NCBI RefSeq assembly: GCF_031202265.1
Contig: NZ_CP100604.1
Span: 3,020,501 to 3,084,500 of the forward strand
Direction of reading: 5' to 3'
Source: Bradyrhizobium sp. Ash2021
GTDB lineage: Bacteria; Pseudomonadota; Alphaproteobacteria; Rhizobiales; Xanthobacteraceae
DNA length: 64,000 nucleotides
Positions 41,798 through 51,347 of the stretch are shown one piece after another. The position numbers and the translations under genes are program-made. Within the stretch, counting starts at the first letter, position 1. Each line of letters begins with the position of its first letter. Under the pieces are notes generated by a model. The model was not told the DNA's origin, made no database searches, and saw only the letters and a list, made by a program, of their open reading frames with translations.

Positions 41798-41839
41798 TGG
41801 CCTGGCTTAAGGAGTTCTCTCGTTCGGGGCGCGTACGTC

Positions 41840-42562
41840 ATGACGAACTCAAGCGGTACCTTCGGCAAAGTGGCGGCGGAACCAGAGCCGATCGAGCTCG
41901 ACTGGACCAAAACCGCACTCGTCATCATCGACATGCAGCGCGATTTCATGGAGCCCGGCGGCTTCGGTGAAACGCTGGGCAATGATGTCTCGCAGCTCGC
42001 GCGCGCGGTGAAGCCGATCGCGGCGGTGCTGGCGGCGGCGCGCGATACGGGCATGCTGGTCGTGCACACCCGTGAGGGACATTTGCCCGATCTGTCCGAC
42101 GCGCCGCCGGCGAAAGTCGAACGCGGCGCGCCGAGCTTGCGCATCGGCGATCCCGGACCGATGGGGCGGATCCTGATCCGCGGCGAAGCCGGCCATGACA
42201 TCATTCCCGAACTCTATCCGCTCGACAGCGAGGTCGTGATCGACAAGCCGGGCAAAGGCGCGTTCTACGCCACCGAGCTTTCCGACGTCCTGCAGAAATA
42301 CGGCATCGAGAATCTGCTGGTGTGCGGCGTCACCACCGAAGTGTGCGTCAACACCACCGTGCGCGAGGCCAACGACCGCGGCTATCGCTGCGTCGTGCTG
42401 TCCGACGGCTGCGCGTCCTATTTCCCTGAATTCCACGAGATGGGCCTGAAGATGATCAAGGCCCAGGGCGGAATCTTCGGCTGGGTCACCGATTCAGCCG
42501 CGGTACTGGAGGCACTTTCACCGGAGACTTCAAAGACAGTAGCAGCAGGGGGATCACGATGA
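41840..42562 (+). CDS. Isochorismatase-like cysteine hydrolase, biuret/triuret/ureidoacrylate-hydrolase type
   Basis: A 240-aa cytosolic amide hydrolase, paralogous to the protein encoded at 24617-25300. The triad is D31 (LVIIDMQ), K136 (VVIDKPGKG) and C169 (TTEVCVNTT). Shared flanking motifs ([27 protein letters not shown]) place both in the biuret-hydrolase neighbourhood; differences near the active site (FYATEL here versus FCATDL) may give a different substrate such as triuret. It overlaps the permease start by ATGA, so imported substrate is probably handed directly to it. No strong ribosome site precedes the ATG. Confidence 0.86.
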   Translation: MTNSSGTFGKVAAEPEPIELDWTKTALVIIDMQRDFMEPGGFGETLGNDVSQLARAVKPIAAVLAAARDTGMLVVHTREGHLPDLSDAPPAKVERGAPSLRIGDPGPMGRILIRGEAGHDIIPELYPLDSEVVIDKPGKGAFYATELSDVLQKYGIENLLVCGVTTEVCVNTTVREANDRGYRCVVLSDGCASYFPEFHEMGLKMIKAQGGIFGWVTDSAAVLEALSPETSKTVAAGGSR

Positions 42563-44214
42563 GCACAAGCATGACGGGGACTGCCGGCAAGTCCGATTTC
42601 AGGCCGGTTCTGTGGACACCGGGCGACTGGAACGCCTTTTTCGGTTTCGGCACCAACATCCTCGTCAACATGCTGGTCTTGACCGGCCTGTTGCGCTTCG
42701 TGCTGAAGATGCCGGACTCCCTAGTGTTCGGCCGCATCCTGCCGGCGCTCGGCCTGATGATGTGCCTGTCCACCTTCTATTATGCCTTCCTCGCCTATCG
42801 GCTGGCGCTGAAAACCGGCCGTACGGACGTCTGCGCGCTGCCGTCGGGCGTCAGCGTGCCGCACATGTTCATCGTCACCTTCGTGATCATGCTGCCGATC
42901 ACGATCAAGACTGGCGATCCCATGAAGGGCTGGTCGGCCGGCCTGGTCTGGGTGTTCTTCCAGAGTTTCCTTCTCATGATCGGCGGCTTCATCGCCCCGT
43001 ATATCCGCAAGATCACCCCGCGTGCGGCGCTGCTCGGCACGCTCGCCGGCGTCTCCGTCACCTTCATCTCGATGCGGCCGGCGCTGGAAATGTACATGAC
43101 GCCGCAGATCGGTCTGGTCTGCTTCGGCATCATCCTGGTGAGCTGGTTCGGCGGTGTGAAATATCCGAAGAACATCCCGGCAGGCCTGGTCGCCATCGCG
43201 GTCGGCATGATCATCGCGTGGGGCTCCAACCTGTTCGGCCTCGGGCTCGGTGGCCTCAGCGTCAAGGGCGTCGGCGATGCCTTTGCAAGCTTCGGCTTCT
43301 CGGTGCCGATCCCGGCCATTGGCCAGGTGTTCTCGGGCTTCGAGTTCCTCGGCGTCATCCTGGTCACGGCGATCCCGTTCGGCATCTACGATCTCGTCGA
43401 AGCCATGGACAACGTCGAGAGCGCGGAAGCGGCCGGCGACGAATATCCGACCACCCGCGTTTTGACCGCCGACGGCGTCGTCAGCCTGATCGGCTGCCTG
43501 ATGGGCAACCCCTTCATCAACGCGGTCTATATCGGCCATCCCGGCTGGAAGGCGATGGGCGGCCGGATCGGCTATTCCGCCGCGACCGGCATCATGGTGG
43601 TCGTGTTGTCGTGGTTCGGCATCATCTCGGTGCTGCTGGCGCTGGTGCCTGTCGTCGCGATCTCACCGATCCTGCTCTACATCGGCATGCTGATCGGCGC
43701 GCAGGCGTTCCAGACCACGCCGGTCAAGCACGCGCCCGCTGTGGTGCTGGCGCTGACGCCGCATCTTGCGGCCTGGGCCAAGCTGCAGATCGACACCATG
43801 CTCGGAGCTACCTTGAGTGCGGCCCAGACGGTCGGTGCGCTGGCTCCCGACAAGGTCGGCGCGGTCAAGACCGCGGCCATTGCCTCGCTTCCACAGCAAG
43901 GCGTGATCTACCACGGGCTGGAAGTGATGGGCGGCGGTTCTATCCTTGCCGGGCTCATCCTGGGTGCGATCGGTGTCTTCATCATCGAGCGTGATTTCAT
44001 GAAGGCTTCGGCCTTCGCGCTCGCCGGCGCTGTGATGACCTATTTCGGCTTTATGCACGGCGAAGCGGTCGGCATCGGCAGTGGGCTCGGCGTGACGCCG
44101 GGCGTGGCGCTGGCCTATGTCGTGATGGCCGGTGGCCTGTACGCGCTGGGCAAGACCAGCACCAGCGAGAGCTACAGTTCGCATCCGGAAATGTCGGCGG
44201 CGCCGGCTGAGTGA
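42559..44214 (+). CDS. NCS2-like (xanthine/uracil-type) permease
   Basis: A 551-aa inner-membrane permease with about 12-14 predicted spans. The sequence has NCS2/AzgA-like features, including [18 protein letters not shown] near the N-terminus and the [24 protein letters not shown] loop that corresponds to the family's substrate-binding helix region. Likely a proton symporter for a base, ureide or related amide. Translation is coupled to the hydrolase (ATGA at 42559-42562) and transcription is from the upstream sigma-54 site. Substrate is unproven; the partner suggests a biuret-like or heterocyclic amide. Confidence 0.82.
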   Translation: MSTSMTGTAGKSDFRPVLWTPGDWNAFFGFGTNILVNMLVLTGLLRFVLKMPDSLVFGRILPALGLMMCLSTFYYAFLAYRLALKTGRTDVCALPSGVSVPHMFIVTFVIMLPITIKTGDPMKGWSAGLVWVFFQSFLLMIGGFIAPYIRKITPRAALLGTLAGVSVTFISMRPALEMYMTPQIGLVCFGIILVSWFGGVKYPKNIPAGLVAIAVGMIIAWGSNLFGLGLGGLSVKGVGDAFASFGFSVPIPAIGQVFSGFEFLGVILVTAIPFGIYDLVEAMDNVESAEAAGDEYPTTRVLTADGVVSLIGCLMGNPFINAVYIGHPGWKAMGGRIGYSAATGIMVVVLSWFGIISVLLALVPVVAISPILLYIGMLIGAQAFQTTPVKHAPAVVLALTPHLAAWAKLQIDTMLGATLSAAQTVGALAPDKVGAVKTAAIASLPQQGVIYHGLEVMGGGSILAGLILGAIGVFIIERDFMKASAFALAGAVMTYFGFMHGEAVGIGSGLGVTPGVALAYVVMAGGLYALGKTSTSESYSSHPEMSAAPAE

Positions 44215-44223
44215 GTCTTACTT

Positions 44224-44368
44224 CTCCCTCGCCCCGCTCTTCGCGGGGAGAGGGTGGGGTGAGGGGCCGCGCCGCGAAGACGGTGACAGTTGTTTCCGCG
44301 GAGAGTCCCCCTCACCCGGATCGCATCTTTGATGCGATCCGACCTCTCCCCGCAAGCGGGGCGAGGTA
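44224..44368. repeat. Palindromic interspersed repeat, family B, copy 2
   Basis: CTCCCTCGCCCCGC and CCCCTCACCC arms pair with GGTGAGGGG and GCGGGGCGAGG; an inner GATCGCATC/GATGCGATC hairpin sits at about 44320-44340. It lies between convergent genes, as does copy 1. Confidence 0.85.
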
Positions 44369-44394
44369 AGGAAGACAAGTAACGCACGGGGGCC

Positions 44395-45219
44395 CTATCC
44401 GCCCTTGACGGCACCTGCGGTTAGCCCGGCGACGATCTGTCGCTGGGCGAATACCGTCAGCAGCAGCACCGGGAGCGTCACGATCAACGCTGCGGCCGCC
44501 AGCGGTCCCCAGCTCAACTGATCGAACGAGATCATGTTGTAGACGGCCACTGGAAGCGTGCGCGTCTCGCGCCCCGCCAGCACGATGCCGAACACAAAAT
44601 TGTTCCAGGAAAAGATCACCGCGAGGATGAAGGCGACCGCAAGGCCCGGGCGGGCGATAGGTAGCGCCACGTGGCGGAACACCTGCCAGCGCGTGGCGCC
44701 GTCAATCAGGGCGGCTTCCTCCAGCTCCAGCGGCGTGGTCTCGAAATAGCCGATCATGATCCAGATCACGATCGGCACGGTCACCACGAGATGGATGATG
44801 ATCTGCGGCAGCAGCGTGCCGAGCAGTCCGAGCCACTGGAACAGCAAAAACAGCGGAATCAGATAGGACAGTCCCGGCGTGATGCGGGCGATCAGGATCA
44901 CGATCGCGGATTTGTGCGCGGCCATGCGCGCGATCCCGTAACCGGCGGGCACGCCGACCAGCATCGCCAGCAACGTCGCGCTGCCGGTCACGATCAGGCT
45001 GTTGACGAAATAGGTCAGGAACCGGTTCGACGCCAGCACGTCGGCGTAATTCTTCCAGGCAAAGTGCTCGGGGATGAGGACCGGCGGGTAGGCGGCGTTG
45101 TCGACCTCGAATTTCAGCGACAGCGAAGCCATCCAGAGGAAGAACAGGATGGCCGGCGACACGATGATGAACACCGCGAGCCAAAGCCCGATCTTGCCGA
45201 GGATCTGACGCAAGCTCAT
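44395..45219 (-). CDS. Carbohydrate-type ABC importer permease (MalG-like)
   Basis: A 274-aa permease with six predicted spans. The cytoplasmic EAA motif is EEAALIDGATRWQVFRHVALPIARPG (about residues 180-205), as in CUT1 sugar permeases. The ATG at 45219 overlaps the stop of the MalF-like gene (ATGA). The frame is open further upstream but only as antiphase of that gene. With the two preceding genes it forms a sugar-type importer lacking its own ATPase. Confidence 0.92.
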   Translation of the reverse strand: MSLRQILGKIGLWLAVFIIVSPAILFFLWMASLSLKFEVDNAAYPPVLIPEHFAWKNYADVLASNRFLTYFVNSLIVTGSATLLAMLVGVPAGYGIARMAAHKSAIVILIARITPGLSYLIPLFLLFQWLGLLGTLLPQIIIHLVVTVPIVIWIMIGYFETTPLELEEAALIDGATRWQVFRHVALPIARPGLAVAFILAVIFSWNNFVFGIVLAGRETRTLPVAVYNMISFDQLSWGPLAAAALIVTLPVLLLTVFAQRQIVAGLTAGAVKGG

Positions 45220-46154
45220 GCGCCACCGCCGATCTCGGTCCACAGCGTGCGCTGGCGCAGATGCAGCATCATGGCGGCCATCGCAATGATGAGCAGGAAG
45301 AACACCACCGCGATCGCCGAACCATAGCCGAGGTCGTAATAGATGAAGGCGACGCTGTAGAGATAGAGGTTGATGGTCTCCGACGCCGAGCCGGGCCCGC
45401 CTTGTGTGATCGCGAAAATGATGTCGAAGCTTTTGACGGCGTCGATCATGCGGATCATGCCGGCGATGAACAGGAACGGCGTGATCAGCGGCAGCGTGAT
45501 GTAGCGGAACATCTGCCAGACGCCGGCGCCATCGATCTGCGCGCTCTCGTAAGGTTCGACCGGGATCGCGGCGAGGCCGCCGAGCACGATCAGCATCACC
45601 AGCGGGGTCCATTGCCAGGTCTCGACCAGCACCAGCGACGGAATCACGGTTGCCGGGTGAAACACCCAGAGCTGCGGCGGCAGGCCGACCAGCGAAAGCA
45701 GATAATTGAGCACGCCGAGTTGCGGGTGGAACATCATGGTCCAGACCAGCGCGATCGCAACAGGCGTCGCCATCATCGGCATGATGAACACCCCGCGCAG
45801 AAAGCCTCGCCCGGGAAATTTGGCGTGGAACACCACCGCCGCCAAAGTGCCGAACACCAGCGGCAGCAGTACGGAGAGAGCCGTGTAGAGAATGGTGTGG
45901 CCGACCGCCTCGACGAAGCGGGGATCGTTCGGCAGCCGCCAATAATTGGCGAACCCGACAAAAGTGGTCGGCGAACCGACCTTCCACTCGTTCAGGCTCA
46001 TCCAGATCGTGAACAGCCATGGAAATATGATGATCGCGAGCACGACGACCAGCGCCGGTACCACGAACGGCCAGTAGGATGGCGGCCGCCATTCGCGCTC
46101 CGGCGCGGCATCGTTTTGCGCCGCGGCCGGAGTAGTCTGTGTCAACGCACTCAC
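45216..46154 (-). CDS. Carbohydrate-type ABC importer permease (MalF-like)
   Basis: A 312-aa permease with a 28-residue cytoplasmic N-terminus, about six spans and an EAA loop (ESAQIDGAGVWQMFRYITLPLITP). It starts with GTG at 46154, overlapping the TGA of the binding-protein gene (GTGA); the apparent upstream extension to 46343 lies inside that gene and is not used. Confidence 0.92.
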   Translation of the reverse strand: MSALTQTTPAAAQNDAAPEREWRPPSYWPFVVPALVVVLAIIIFPWLFTIWMSLNEWKVGSPTTFVGFANYWRLPNDPRFVEAVGHTILYTALSVLLPLVFGTLAAVVFHAKFPGRGFLRGVFIMPMMATPVAIALVWTMMFHPQLGVLNYLLSLVGLPPQLWVFHPATVIPSLVLVETWQWTPLVMLIVLGGLAAIPVEPYESAQIDGAGVWQMFRYITLPLITPFLFIAGMIRMIDAVKSFDIIFAITQGGPGSASETINLYLYSVAFIYYDLGYGSAIAVVFFLLIIAMAAMMLHLRQRTLWTEIGGGA

Positions 46155-47476
46155 GCTTTCTCGCTGCGCTCCAGGATCGGCCGGTACTGCTCGTGGGCCT
46201 TCTTCAATTCCGTCGCGGGATCGGCGCCGGCCAACGTCGCGGTAATCGCCGCGCCGACGAGGTCGCGGAATTCGGCGACCGGAATCACCACCGGCAGGCC
46301 GAGTTTGCTGATCTTGGCGGAATCGATCACCGATTGCAGCCATTCCTTCGGCATCTTCACGCCCTTCTGGATCTCGGGATCGTTGAGGATGGAGTTACGG
46401 AACGGCACGCCGCCGCCAGCCTGCAACAGCCGCGCGCCCTGCGTCTTCGACACCGCCCATTGGCACAGGAGATAGGCGGCTTCCTTGTTCTTGCTCGCGG
46501 CCGCAATGCCGAGGCCGTCGCCATAGGTCGCCGAATATTGTCCCTTGGGTCCGGCCGGCACGACGGTGTAGCCGACCTTGCCGACGATGCGCGAGGCGGC
46601 CGGGTCTTCCAGCGGCGGCGCCCAGCCGACGCCGTCGATCCACATCGCCGAGCGGCCTTGCGTGAAGGACGCCATCGACTCCATCCAGTTGAAGCCGGCG
46701 ACGCCGGGCGGGGCAACTTTGGTCAGCAGCGTCTGATAGAGTTTTGTCGCCTGGATCGCCTCCGGGCCGTCGGTCAGGATGTTGCCCTTGGAGTCCAGGA
46801 ATTCGCCGCCATAGTTGAGGAAGAAGTTGGTCCACAGCGTCATGTTGGCGTTGCGCAGTCCGCGTCCGACGAAACCGTAAATGCCTTCCTTGGCGTCGGT
46901 GAGCTTTTCGGCCGCGGCGACCATCTCGTCAAAAGTCTTCGGCACCGCGACGCCCTTCTTCTGGAACAGCTCCTTGTTGTAATAGAGGATGAAATAGTCG
47001 ACCGACCACGGCAGCGACAGCATCTGCCCCTTGTCGTTCTTGGCGTATTCCAGCCCGGCGGCGGAGAAATCGCTTTCGACGAGGTCGGGCGCGGTGAGAT
47101 TCGGGTCCTTCATGTAGCCGGTCATGTCGGCAAGCCAGCCGGCTTTCTCGAACTGCCGCTTCTGCACGTGATAGCTGACGTGAACGACGTCAAAGCTCGG
47201 CTTGCCCGAGGCGAGCTCGATCACGGCCTTCTGGCGCTGCTGCTGCTCCGGAATCTGCTCCGACTCGACCTGAATGCCGGTGAGATCGGTGAATTCCTTG
47301 ATGTACTTTTGCAGATTGTCGCCGCGCGGGCCCTTGGCGAGGACCACTTCCAGCTTGGTGCCGGCGTATTTCTTCCATTGCGGTTCGGCGCGTGCGGGCA
47401 ATCCGGTGAGGCTGAGTGCGCCGGCCGCGGCCGTGCCTGCCAGCAATGCACGGCGCGAGATCAGATGATCGTTCAT
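46151..47476 (-). CDS. Extracellular solute-binding protein, family 1 (sugar/polyol type)
   Basis: A 441-aa binding protein with a Tat-type signal (SRRALLAG, then a hydrophobic core ending ARAEPQ). The mature part is a standard CUT1 binding protein: FTDLTGIQVE, FDVVHVSYHVQ, a LPWSVDYFILYYNKELF hinge strand and GRSAMWIDG. First gene of the operon; GGGAGAG precedes the ATG. The ligand is not evident; sugar, polyol or glycerol-phosphate types are all possible. Confidence 0.92.
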   Translation of the reverse strand: MNDHLISRRALLAGTAAAGALSLTGLPARAEPQWKKYAGTKLEVVLAKGPRGDNLQKYIKEFTDLTGIQVESEQIPEQQQRQKAVIELASGKPSFDVVHVSYHVQKRQFEKAGWLADMTGYMKDPNLTAPDLVESDFSAAGLEYAKNDKGQMLSLPWSVDYFILYYNKELFQKKGVAVPKTFDEMVAAAEKLTDAKEGIYGFVGRGLRNANMTLWTNFFLNYGGEFLDSKGNILTDGPEAIQATKLYQTLLTKVAPPGVAGFNWMESMASFTQGRSAMWIDGVGWAPPLEDPAASRIVGKVGYTVVPAGPKGQYSATYGDGLGIAAASKNKEAAYLLCQWAVSKTQGARLLQAGGGVPFRNSILNDPEIQKGVKMPKEWLQSVIDSAKISKLGLPVVIPVAEFRDLVGAAITATLAGADPATELKKAHEQYRPILERSEKA

Positions 47477-47595
47477 GGTTTCTCTCCCTGGGGTCGGCTT
47501 GTATTTTGGGAGAATACTAGCGCGCGCGAGCGGTGTGCATAGCCCTAATGTGCGCGGTATCGCAGTGCGGTGGCCGCGCGCACAGGATTTTCCGG

Positions 47596-48450
47596 CTACG
47601 CCTTCACGAAGGCGAGCAGCGTGCCATTGCCCGCAGCAGGCGGCACACAGATGGCGCCGCTGCTGTGGACACCGGTTGAACCGAGCGCTTTCTCGGCAGC
47701 CGCGACATCGGCTGATATCACAAGACCGGCGCCGCCGCGCTCGGGCAGGCCCGCGAGCGAAACTTCGGGATAGCGCTTGCCGAGCTGATCCCTGGTCAGG
47801 AACACGAAGTCGGCGCGGTCACCGCCCGATGGCACCGCGGTGGCGCCGTCCGGTTCAGCCCGCACATCGCGATCGATCAAGCGCGACAGATGCGCGGCGT
47901 CGTTGGCCGGATCCGGCGTGATGATCAACGCCTGCTTCAGGCGCTTGGCGCCATTGGCGTGCTTCATCAGTTCGGGGATCCAGACAGTTTCGCGCGTCTT
48001 GTGCTGGCAGGCGAAGATGCGCACGCCGCCTGGCGCTTCCGCGGTCGGCCATTGAAAGGTCCGGAATTTGGCCGCCGACAGCGTGCCGTCAGGCATCGTC
48101 ACCGGGCGCTCGAAATCGGTCGGACCGATCGGCACATAGCCGCGCGCGCGAATTTCTTCGGCGCCGGCGGCCGAATCCACCGCGGTGAAGGCGATGCGCT
48201 CGATGCCTTCGCCGCGTTTCTCCAGAAACGCCCGCGCCGGAGCACTATGTTCCGTCGGCGTCAGTACGCCGAGCAATTCCATATAATCAGGGTCGAGCAT
48301 GATGGTGTAATTGCCAGATCCCATATGCGCGCTGTGAGTGCCGCGCGGCGAAATGGTGAACCCCAGCCGCTTCCAGTTTTCCGCGGCCTTGTCGAGATCC
48401 TTCACCATGACGACGGCGTGATCTAGTCCGATGACGTTTTTGAGTGCCAC
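47596..48450 (-). CDS. VOC family protein (glyoxalase/dioxygenase-like)
   Basis: A 284-aa protein with two VOC modules. The first begins IGLDHAVVMVKDLDKAAENW, the usual His metal ligand near residue 10, and has a Glu ligand region in YMELLGV. The second half (from about 160) is a degenerate repeat. Family members include glyoxalases, extradiol dioxygenases and resistance proteins; metal-ligand retention suggests an enzyme. It is divergent from the FAD oxidoreductase with only ~75 bp between, so both may act on one substrate. Function not assigned. Confidence 0.82.
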   Translation of the reverse strand: MALKNVIGLDHAVVMVKDLDKAAENWKRLGFTISPRGTHSAHMGSGNYTIMLDPDYMELLGVLTPTEHSAPARAFLEKRGEGIERIAFTAVDSAAGAEEIRARGYVPIGPTDFERPVTMPDGTLSAAKFRTFQWPTAEAPGGVRIFACQHKTRETVWIPELMKHANGAKRLKQALIITPDPANDAAHLSRLIDRDVRAEPDGATAVPSGGDRADFVFLTRDQLGKRYPEVSLAGLPERGGAGLVISADVAAAEKALGSTGVHSSGAICVPPAAGNGTLLAFVKA

Positions 48451-48524
48451 TCTTTTATTTCCCCGGCATGGATTGAAGGTTTAAGCTAACCAGATCGATC
48501 AGGCGCCCGCAAGAAAGGATCCCG

Positions 48525-49826
48525 ATGAATACGACAAACGTCCGCTGGCCCGACTCGCTGTGGGCCGCGGCGACGCCACCGGGGCCCGATCTTCCGGAGT
48601 TGATCGGCACGCAACAAGCCGATGTCATCGTGATCGGCGCAGGCTTCACCGGGCTCTCGACGGCATTGCATTTGCGCGAAGCCGGCGTCGATGTCGCGAT
48701 CGTCGAGGCCGCGGAGCCGGGCTGGGGTGCGTCCGGGCGCAATAATGGCCAGGTGATCCCGACATTGTCGCGGCCCGATCCCGACGACATCGTCGCCAGG
48801 CACGGCGCGGTCGGCGAACGCTTTGTCGGGATGCTGCGCGACAGCGCCTCGACGCTGTTCGAGGTGGCGCGGCGATACAAGATCGAGGCCGAGCAGGAGC
48901 AGGCCGGCTGGGTTCAGCCGGTGCATTCGCCCGGCCGCATCAAGATCGCGGAACGTCGCGTGCGGCAATGGTCGAACTACGGCGCGCCGGTCGACTTGCT
49001 GTCGCGCGAGCAGGCGCGCGAGATGCTCGGCTCGGACGCGTGGTACGGCGGCTTCTGGAACAGGACCGGCGGCCACATCAATCCGCTGGCGCTGGCGCGC
49101 GGCCTCGCGCGCGCTGTGCTCGGTCTCGGCGCGCGGATTTATGCGCGCTCGCCGGCGGAGAGCTTTGAGCGCCGCAATGGCAAATGGGTGGTGAAGACGG
49201 CGAAGGGCGAGATTTCGGGCCGGTCGCTGGTGGTCGCGACCAATGCCTATAGCGGCGAATTCTCGAAATCGCTGGTGCCTGATATCGCGACCGAAGTGAT
49301 GCCAATCCTGTCCTGGCAGATGGCGACGCAGCCGCTGTCGGACAATGTCCGCAAGACCATCATCCCCGGCCGGCAGGCGATGTCCGATACCCACGGCGAG
49401 CTTTACTTTGCGCGTTACGATGCGCGCAATCGCCTGGTTACCGGCGGCGCCGTGATCGGTCCGGGCAACAAGGCCGAGCGGTTGAAGGCGCGGGTGACGG
49501 AGCGGCTGCAGCGGCTCTGGCCGCAGATCGGCGAGATCTCCTTCGATTACGTCTGGAACGGCTATGTCGGGATGACCACGGACTTTTTGCCACGCATTCA
49601 CCGGCTCGGACCGAATGCCTTTGGCTGGACCGGCTGCAACGGCCGCGCGGTGGCGCTCACCATTCCACTCGGCGGTGAGTTGGCGAAGGCGGTTCGCGGT
49701 GTGCCGGAGAAGGAATTAGCGCTGCCGTTCACCGAGCCGGTGCCGATCGTGGCCCATGGGCTGCTGCGCAAACTGGCGCCGCTGATGCTGCTGGTCTACC
49801 GGCGGCGCGATGCGCGGGAGATGTAG
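48525..49826 (+). CDS. FAD-dependent amine oxidoreductase (DAO family, PuuB/OrdL-like)
   Basis: A 433-aa flavoenzyme of the D-amino-acid oxidase fold. The FAD motif is VIVIGAGFTGLSTALHL (about residues 34-50), followed by EAAEPGWGASGRNNGQ, a signature of gamma-glutamylputrescine and related amine oxidases. The C-terminal WTGCNGRAVALT is the second FAD-contact region. It would oxidise a secondary or primary amine, giving H2O2 and ammonia. The frame starts at the ATG at 48525 after AAGGA. Near the C-terminus a hydrophobic stretch (LRKLAPLMLLVYRRR) may contact the membrane. Confidence 0.9.
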   Translation: MNTTNVRWPDSLWAAATPPGPDLPELIGTQQADVIVIGAGFTGLSTALHLREAGVDVAIVEAAEPGWGASGRNNGQVIPTLSRPDPDDIVARHGAVGERFVGMLRDSASTLFEVARRYKIEAEQEQAGWVQPVHSPGRIKIAERRVRQWSNYGAPVDLLSREQAREMLGSDAWYGGFWNRTGGHINPLALARGLARAVLGLGARIYARSPAESFERRNGKWVVKTAKGEISGRSLVVATNAYSGEFSKSLVPDIATEVMPILSWQMATQPLSDNVRKTIIPGRQAMSDTHGELYFARYDARNRLVTGGAVIGPGNKAERLKARVTERLQRLWPQIGEISFDYVWNGYVGMTTDFLPRIHRLGPNAFGWTGCNGRAVALTIPLGGELAKAVRGVPEKELALPFTEPVPIVAHGLLRKLAPLMLLVYRRRDAREM

Positions 49827-49962
49827 AGCAAGGAGGGTCGCGCAACTCAAAGTGGAGATTTAGGCGAGTATGCCTCCGCTGGCGGATAGCCACGGACCCG
49901 CCTTACGGAAACCACAACGTGATGCAGACGTTATTACGCTATGGCAATCCTGGGAGGTGGGC

Positions 49963-51150
49963 ATGGCGAGGAAGCATATCGGCATTCTCACGGGCGGCGG
50001 CGACGTCCCCGGCCTCAACGCGGTCATCAAGAGCGTGACTTATCGCGGCAGTGAGGACGACATCGAGGTCGTCGGGCTCCGCCGCGGTTGGGAGGCCCTT
50101 ACCCATCTGAACCTGGACGACCCCGCCAGCAAATCTCACTACCTCATTCCACTGAACCGTGAAAACACCCGCACCATCGACCGGCGCGGCGGCACCGTGT
50201 TGCACTCGAGCCGCACCAATCCGTCCAAAACGAAAAAGCTGCCCGATCATCTCGTCGGCAGGGATTTTCCATTCTCAGAGAGTACCAAGGGCGGCATCGC
50301 AACCAAAACGTGGGACCTCACGAGGCAGGTGCTGGCGAATCTCTCGGGGCTCGGCATCGAACACCTGATCGCGATCGGCGGCGACGATACGCTCAGCTAT
50401 GCGGACAAGCTCAACGAACTCGGCGTCAAGATCATCGCCATTCCGAAGACGATGGACAACGACGTCCGGAACACCGAGTACTGCATCGGATTCTCGACCG
50501 CGATCACCCGCGCCAGCGACGCCATCCAGCGGCAGCGCACCACCGTCGGCTCGCACGAACGAATTGGCATTTTCCGGATCTTCGGCCGTGATGCCGGATT
50601 TACCGCGCTCTACACCGCGTACGCGACCTCGATTCGATGCGTCATACCGGAATACAAGGTCAATCTCGACGAACTGATCCAGTTGCTGCTCGAGGACAAG
50701 CACGCCAACCCGAGCAATTATGCGCTGATCGTGCTCAGCGAGGGCGCCGAGTGGGAGGGCTACAGGGTGCAGGAATACGGCGAGTCCGACGCCTATGGTC
50801 ACCGCAAGAAAGCCAGCGTGGCCGAAGCGCTTGCCGACGAGATCAAGCGGCGCACGGGCGAGGAGACCATCGTCTCCGACCTCACCTACGATCTGCGATC
50901 GGGCGATCCCGACTTCATCGACAAGCTTGTCGCCCTGACCTTCGGCAACATGGCCTACGATGCCGTTTTGGAAGGCCGGACCGGCCTCATGTCGGCGCTG
51001 GTCGATGGCCGCTACGACCTCGTGCCTATCCCTGACGCCAGACTCGGGCCACGCAAATTGGACGTCGCCAGCACGTACAACACGAAGCGCTACCGTCCCA
51101 TCTACGCCAACAAGCGGGGGTTGCCGATCTTTCTCAACCGCGCGTCATAG
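49963..51150 (+). CDS. 6-Phosphofructokinase, PPi-type signature
   Basis: A 395-aa PFKA-family kinase. The phosphate-donor loop GGGDVPGLN is at 11-19. The discriminating residues are D142 in GGDDT and K162 in PKTMDND, which correspond to Gly104 and Gly124 of E. coli ATP-PFK; Asp/Lys at these sites is the usual mark of pyrophosphate-dependent enzymes, although some ATP enzymes also have them. It phosphorylates fructose-6-phosphate, possibly reversibly. A good GGGAGG site precedes the ATG at 49963. It lies about 200 bp upstream of a fructose-bisphosphate aldolase/phosphatase on the same strand. Bradyrhizobia usually lack PFK, so this is noteworthy. Confidence 0.88.
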   Translation: MARKHIGILTGGGDVPGLNAVIKSVTYRGSEDDIEVVGLRRGWEALTHLNLDDPASKSHYLIPLNRENTRTIDRRGGTVLHSSRTNPSKTKKLPDHLVGRDFPFSESTKGGIATKTWDLTRQVLANLSGLGIEHLIAIGGDDTLSYADKLNELGVKIIAIPKTMDNDVRNTEYCIGFSTAITRASDAIQRQRTTVGSHERIGIFRIFGRDAGFTALYTAYATSIRCVIPEYKVNLDELIQLLLEDKHANPSNYALIVLSEGAEWEGYRVQEYGESDAYGHRKKASVAEALADEIKRRTGEETIVSDLTYDLRSGDPDFIDKLVALTFGNMAYDAVLEGRTGLMSALVDGRYDLVPIPDARLGPRKLDVASTYNTKRYRPIYANKRGLPIFLNRAS

Positions 51151-51247
51151 TACGGGGAGCGGCAATCCGGACCGTGGCATGATCGGCTGCTGCGGTGCGT
51201 CGTAAGCGCGTATCGACACGCGGTTGCTGGAGGGCCATAATGCAGCG

Positions 51248-51270
51248 AGGAACCTATCAGAGGTTCCTTT
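51248..51270 (+). terminator. Small hairpin between pfk and FBPA/P genes
   Basis: AGGAACCT (51248-51255) and AGGTTCCT (51261-51268) form an 8-bp stem with 5-nt loop, followed by only TT. It could be a weak terminator, attenuator or mRNA-processing hairpin separating the two genes. Confidence 0.45.
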
Positions 51271-51347
51271 CATTGATGAGCAGCGCCGTCGCCCCGGCGC
51301 AGCGAGCGCCGAGGCGGAGGCGCTGAGCTGCGGTCGGAGGAATGCTC

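Noticed and set aside
45220..46092. Upstream extension of the MalG-like permease frame
   Set aside because: It is antiphase to the MalF-like gene, which has clear permease sequence; the ATG at 45219 explains the protein.
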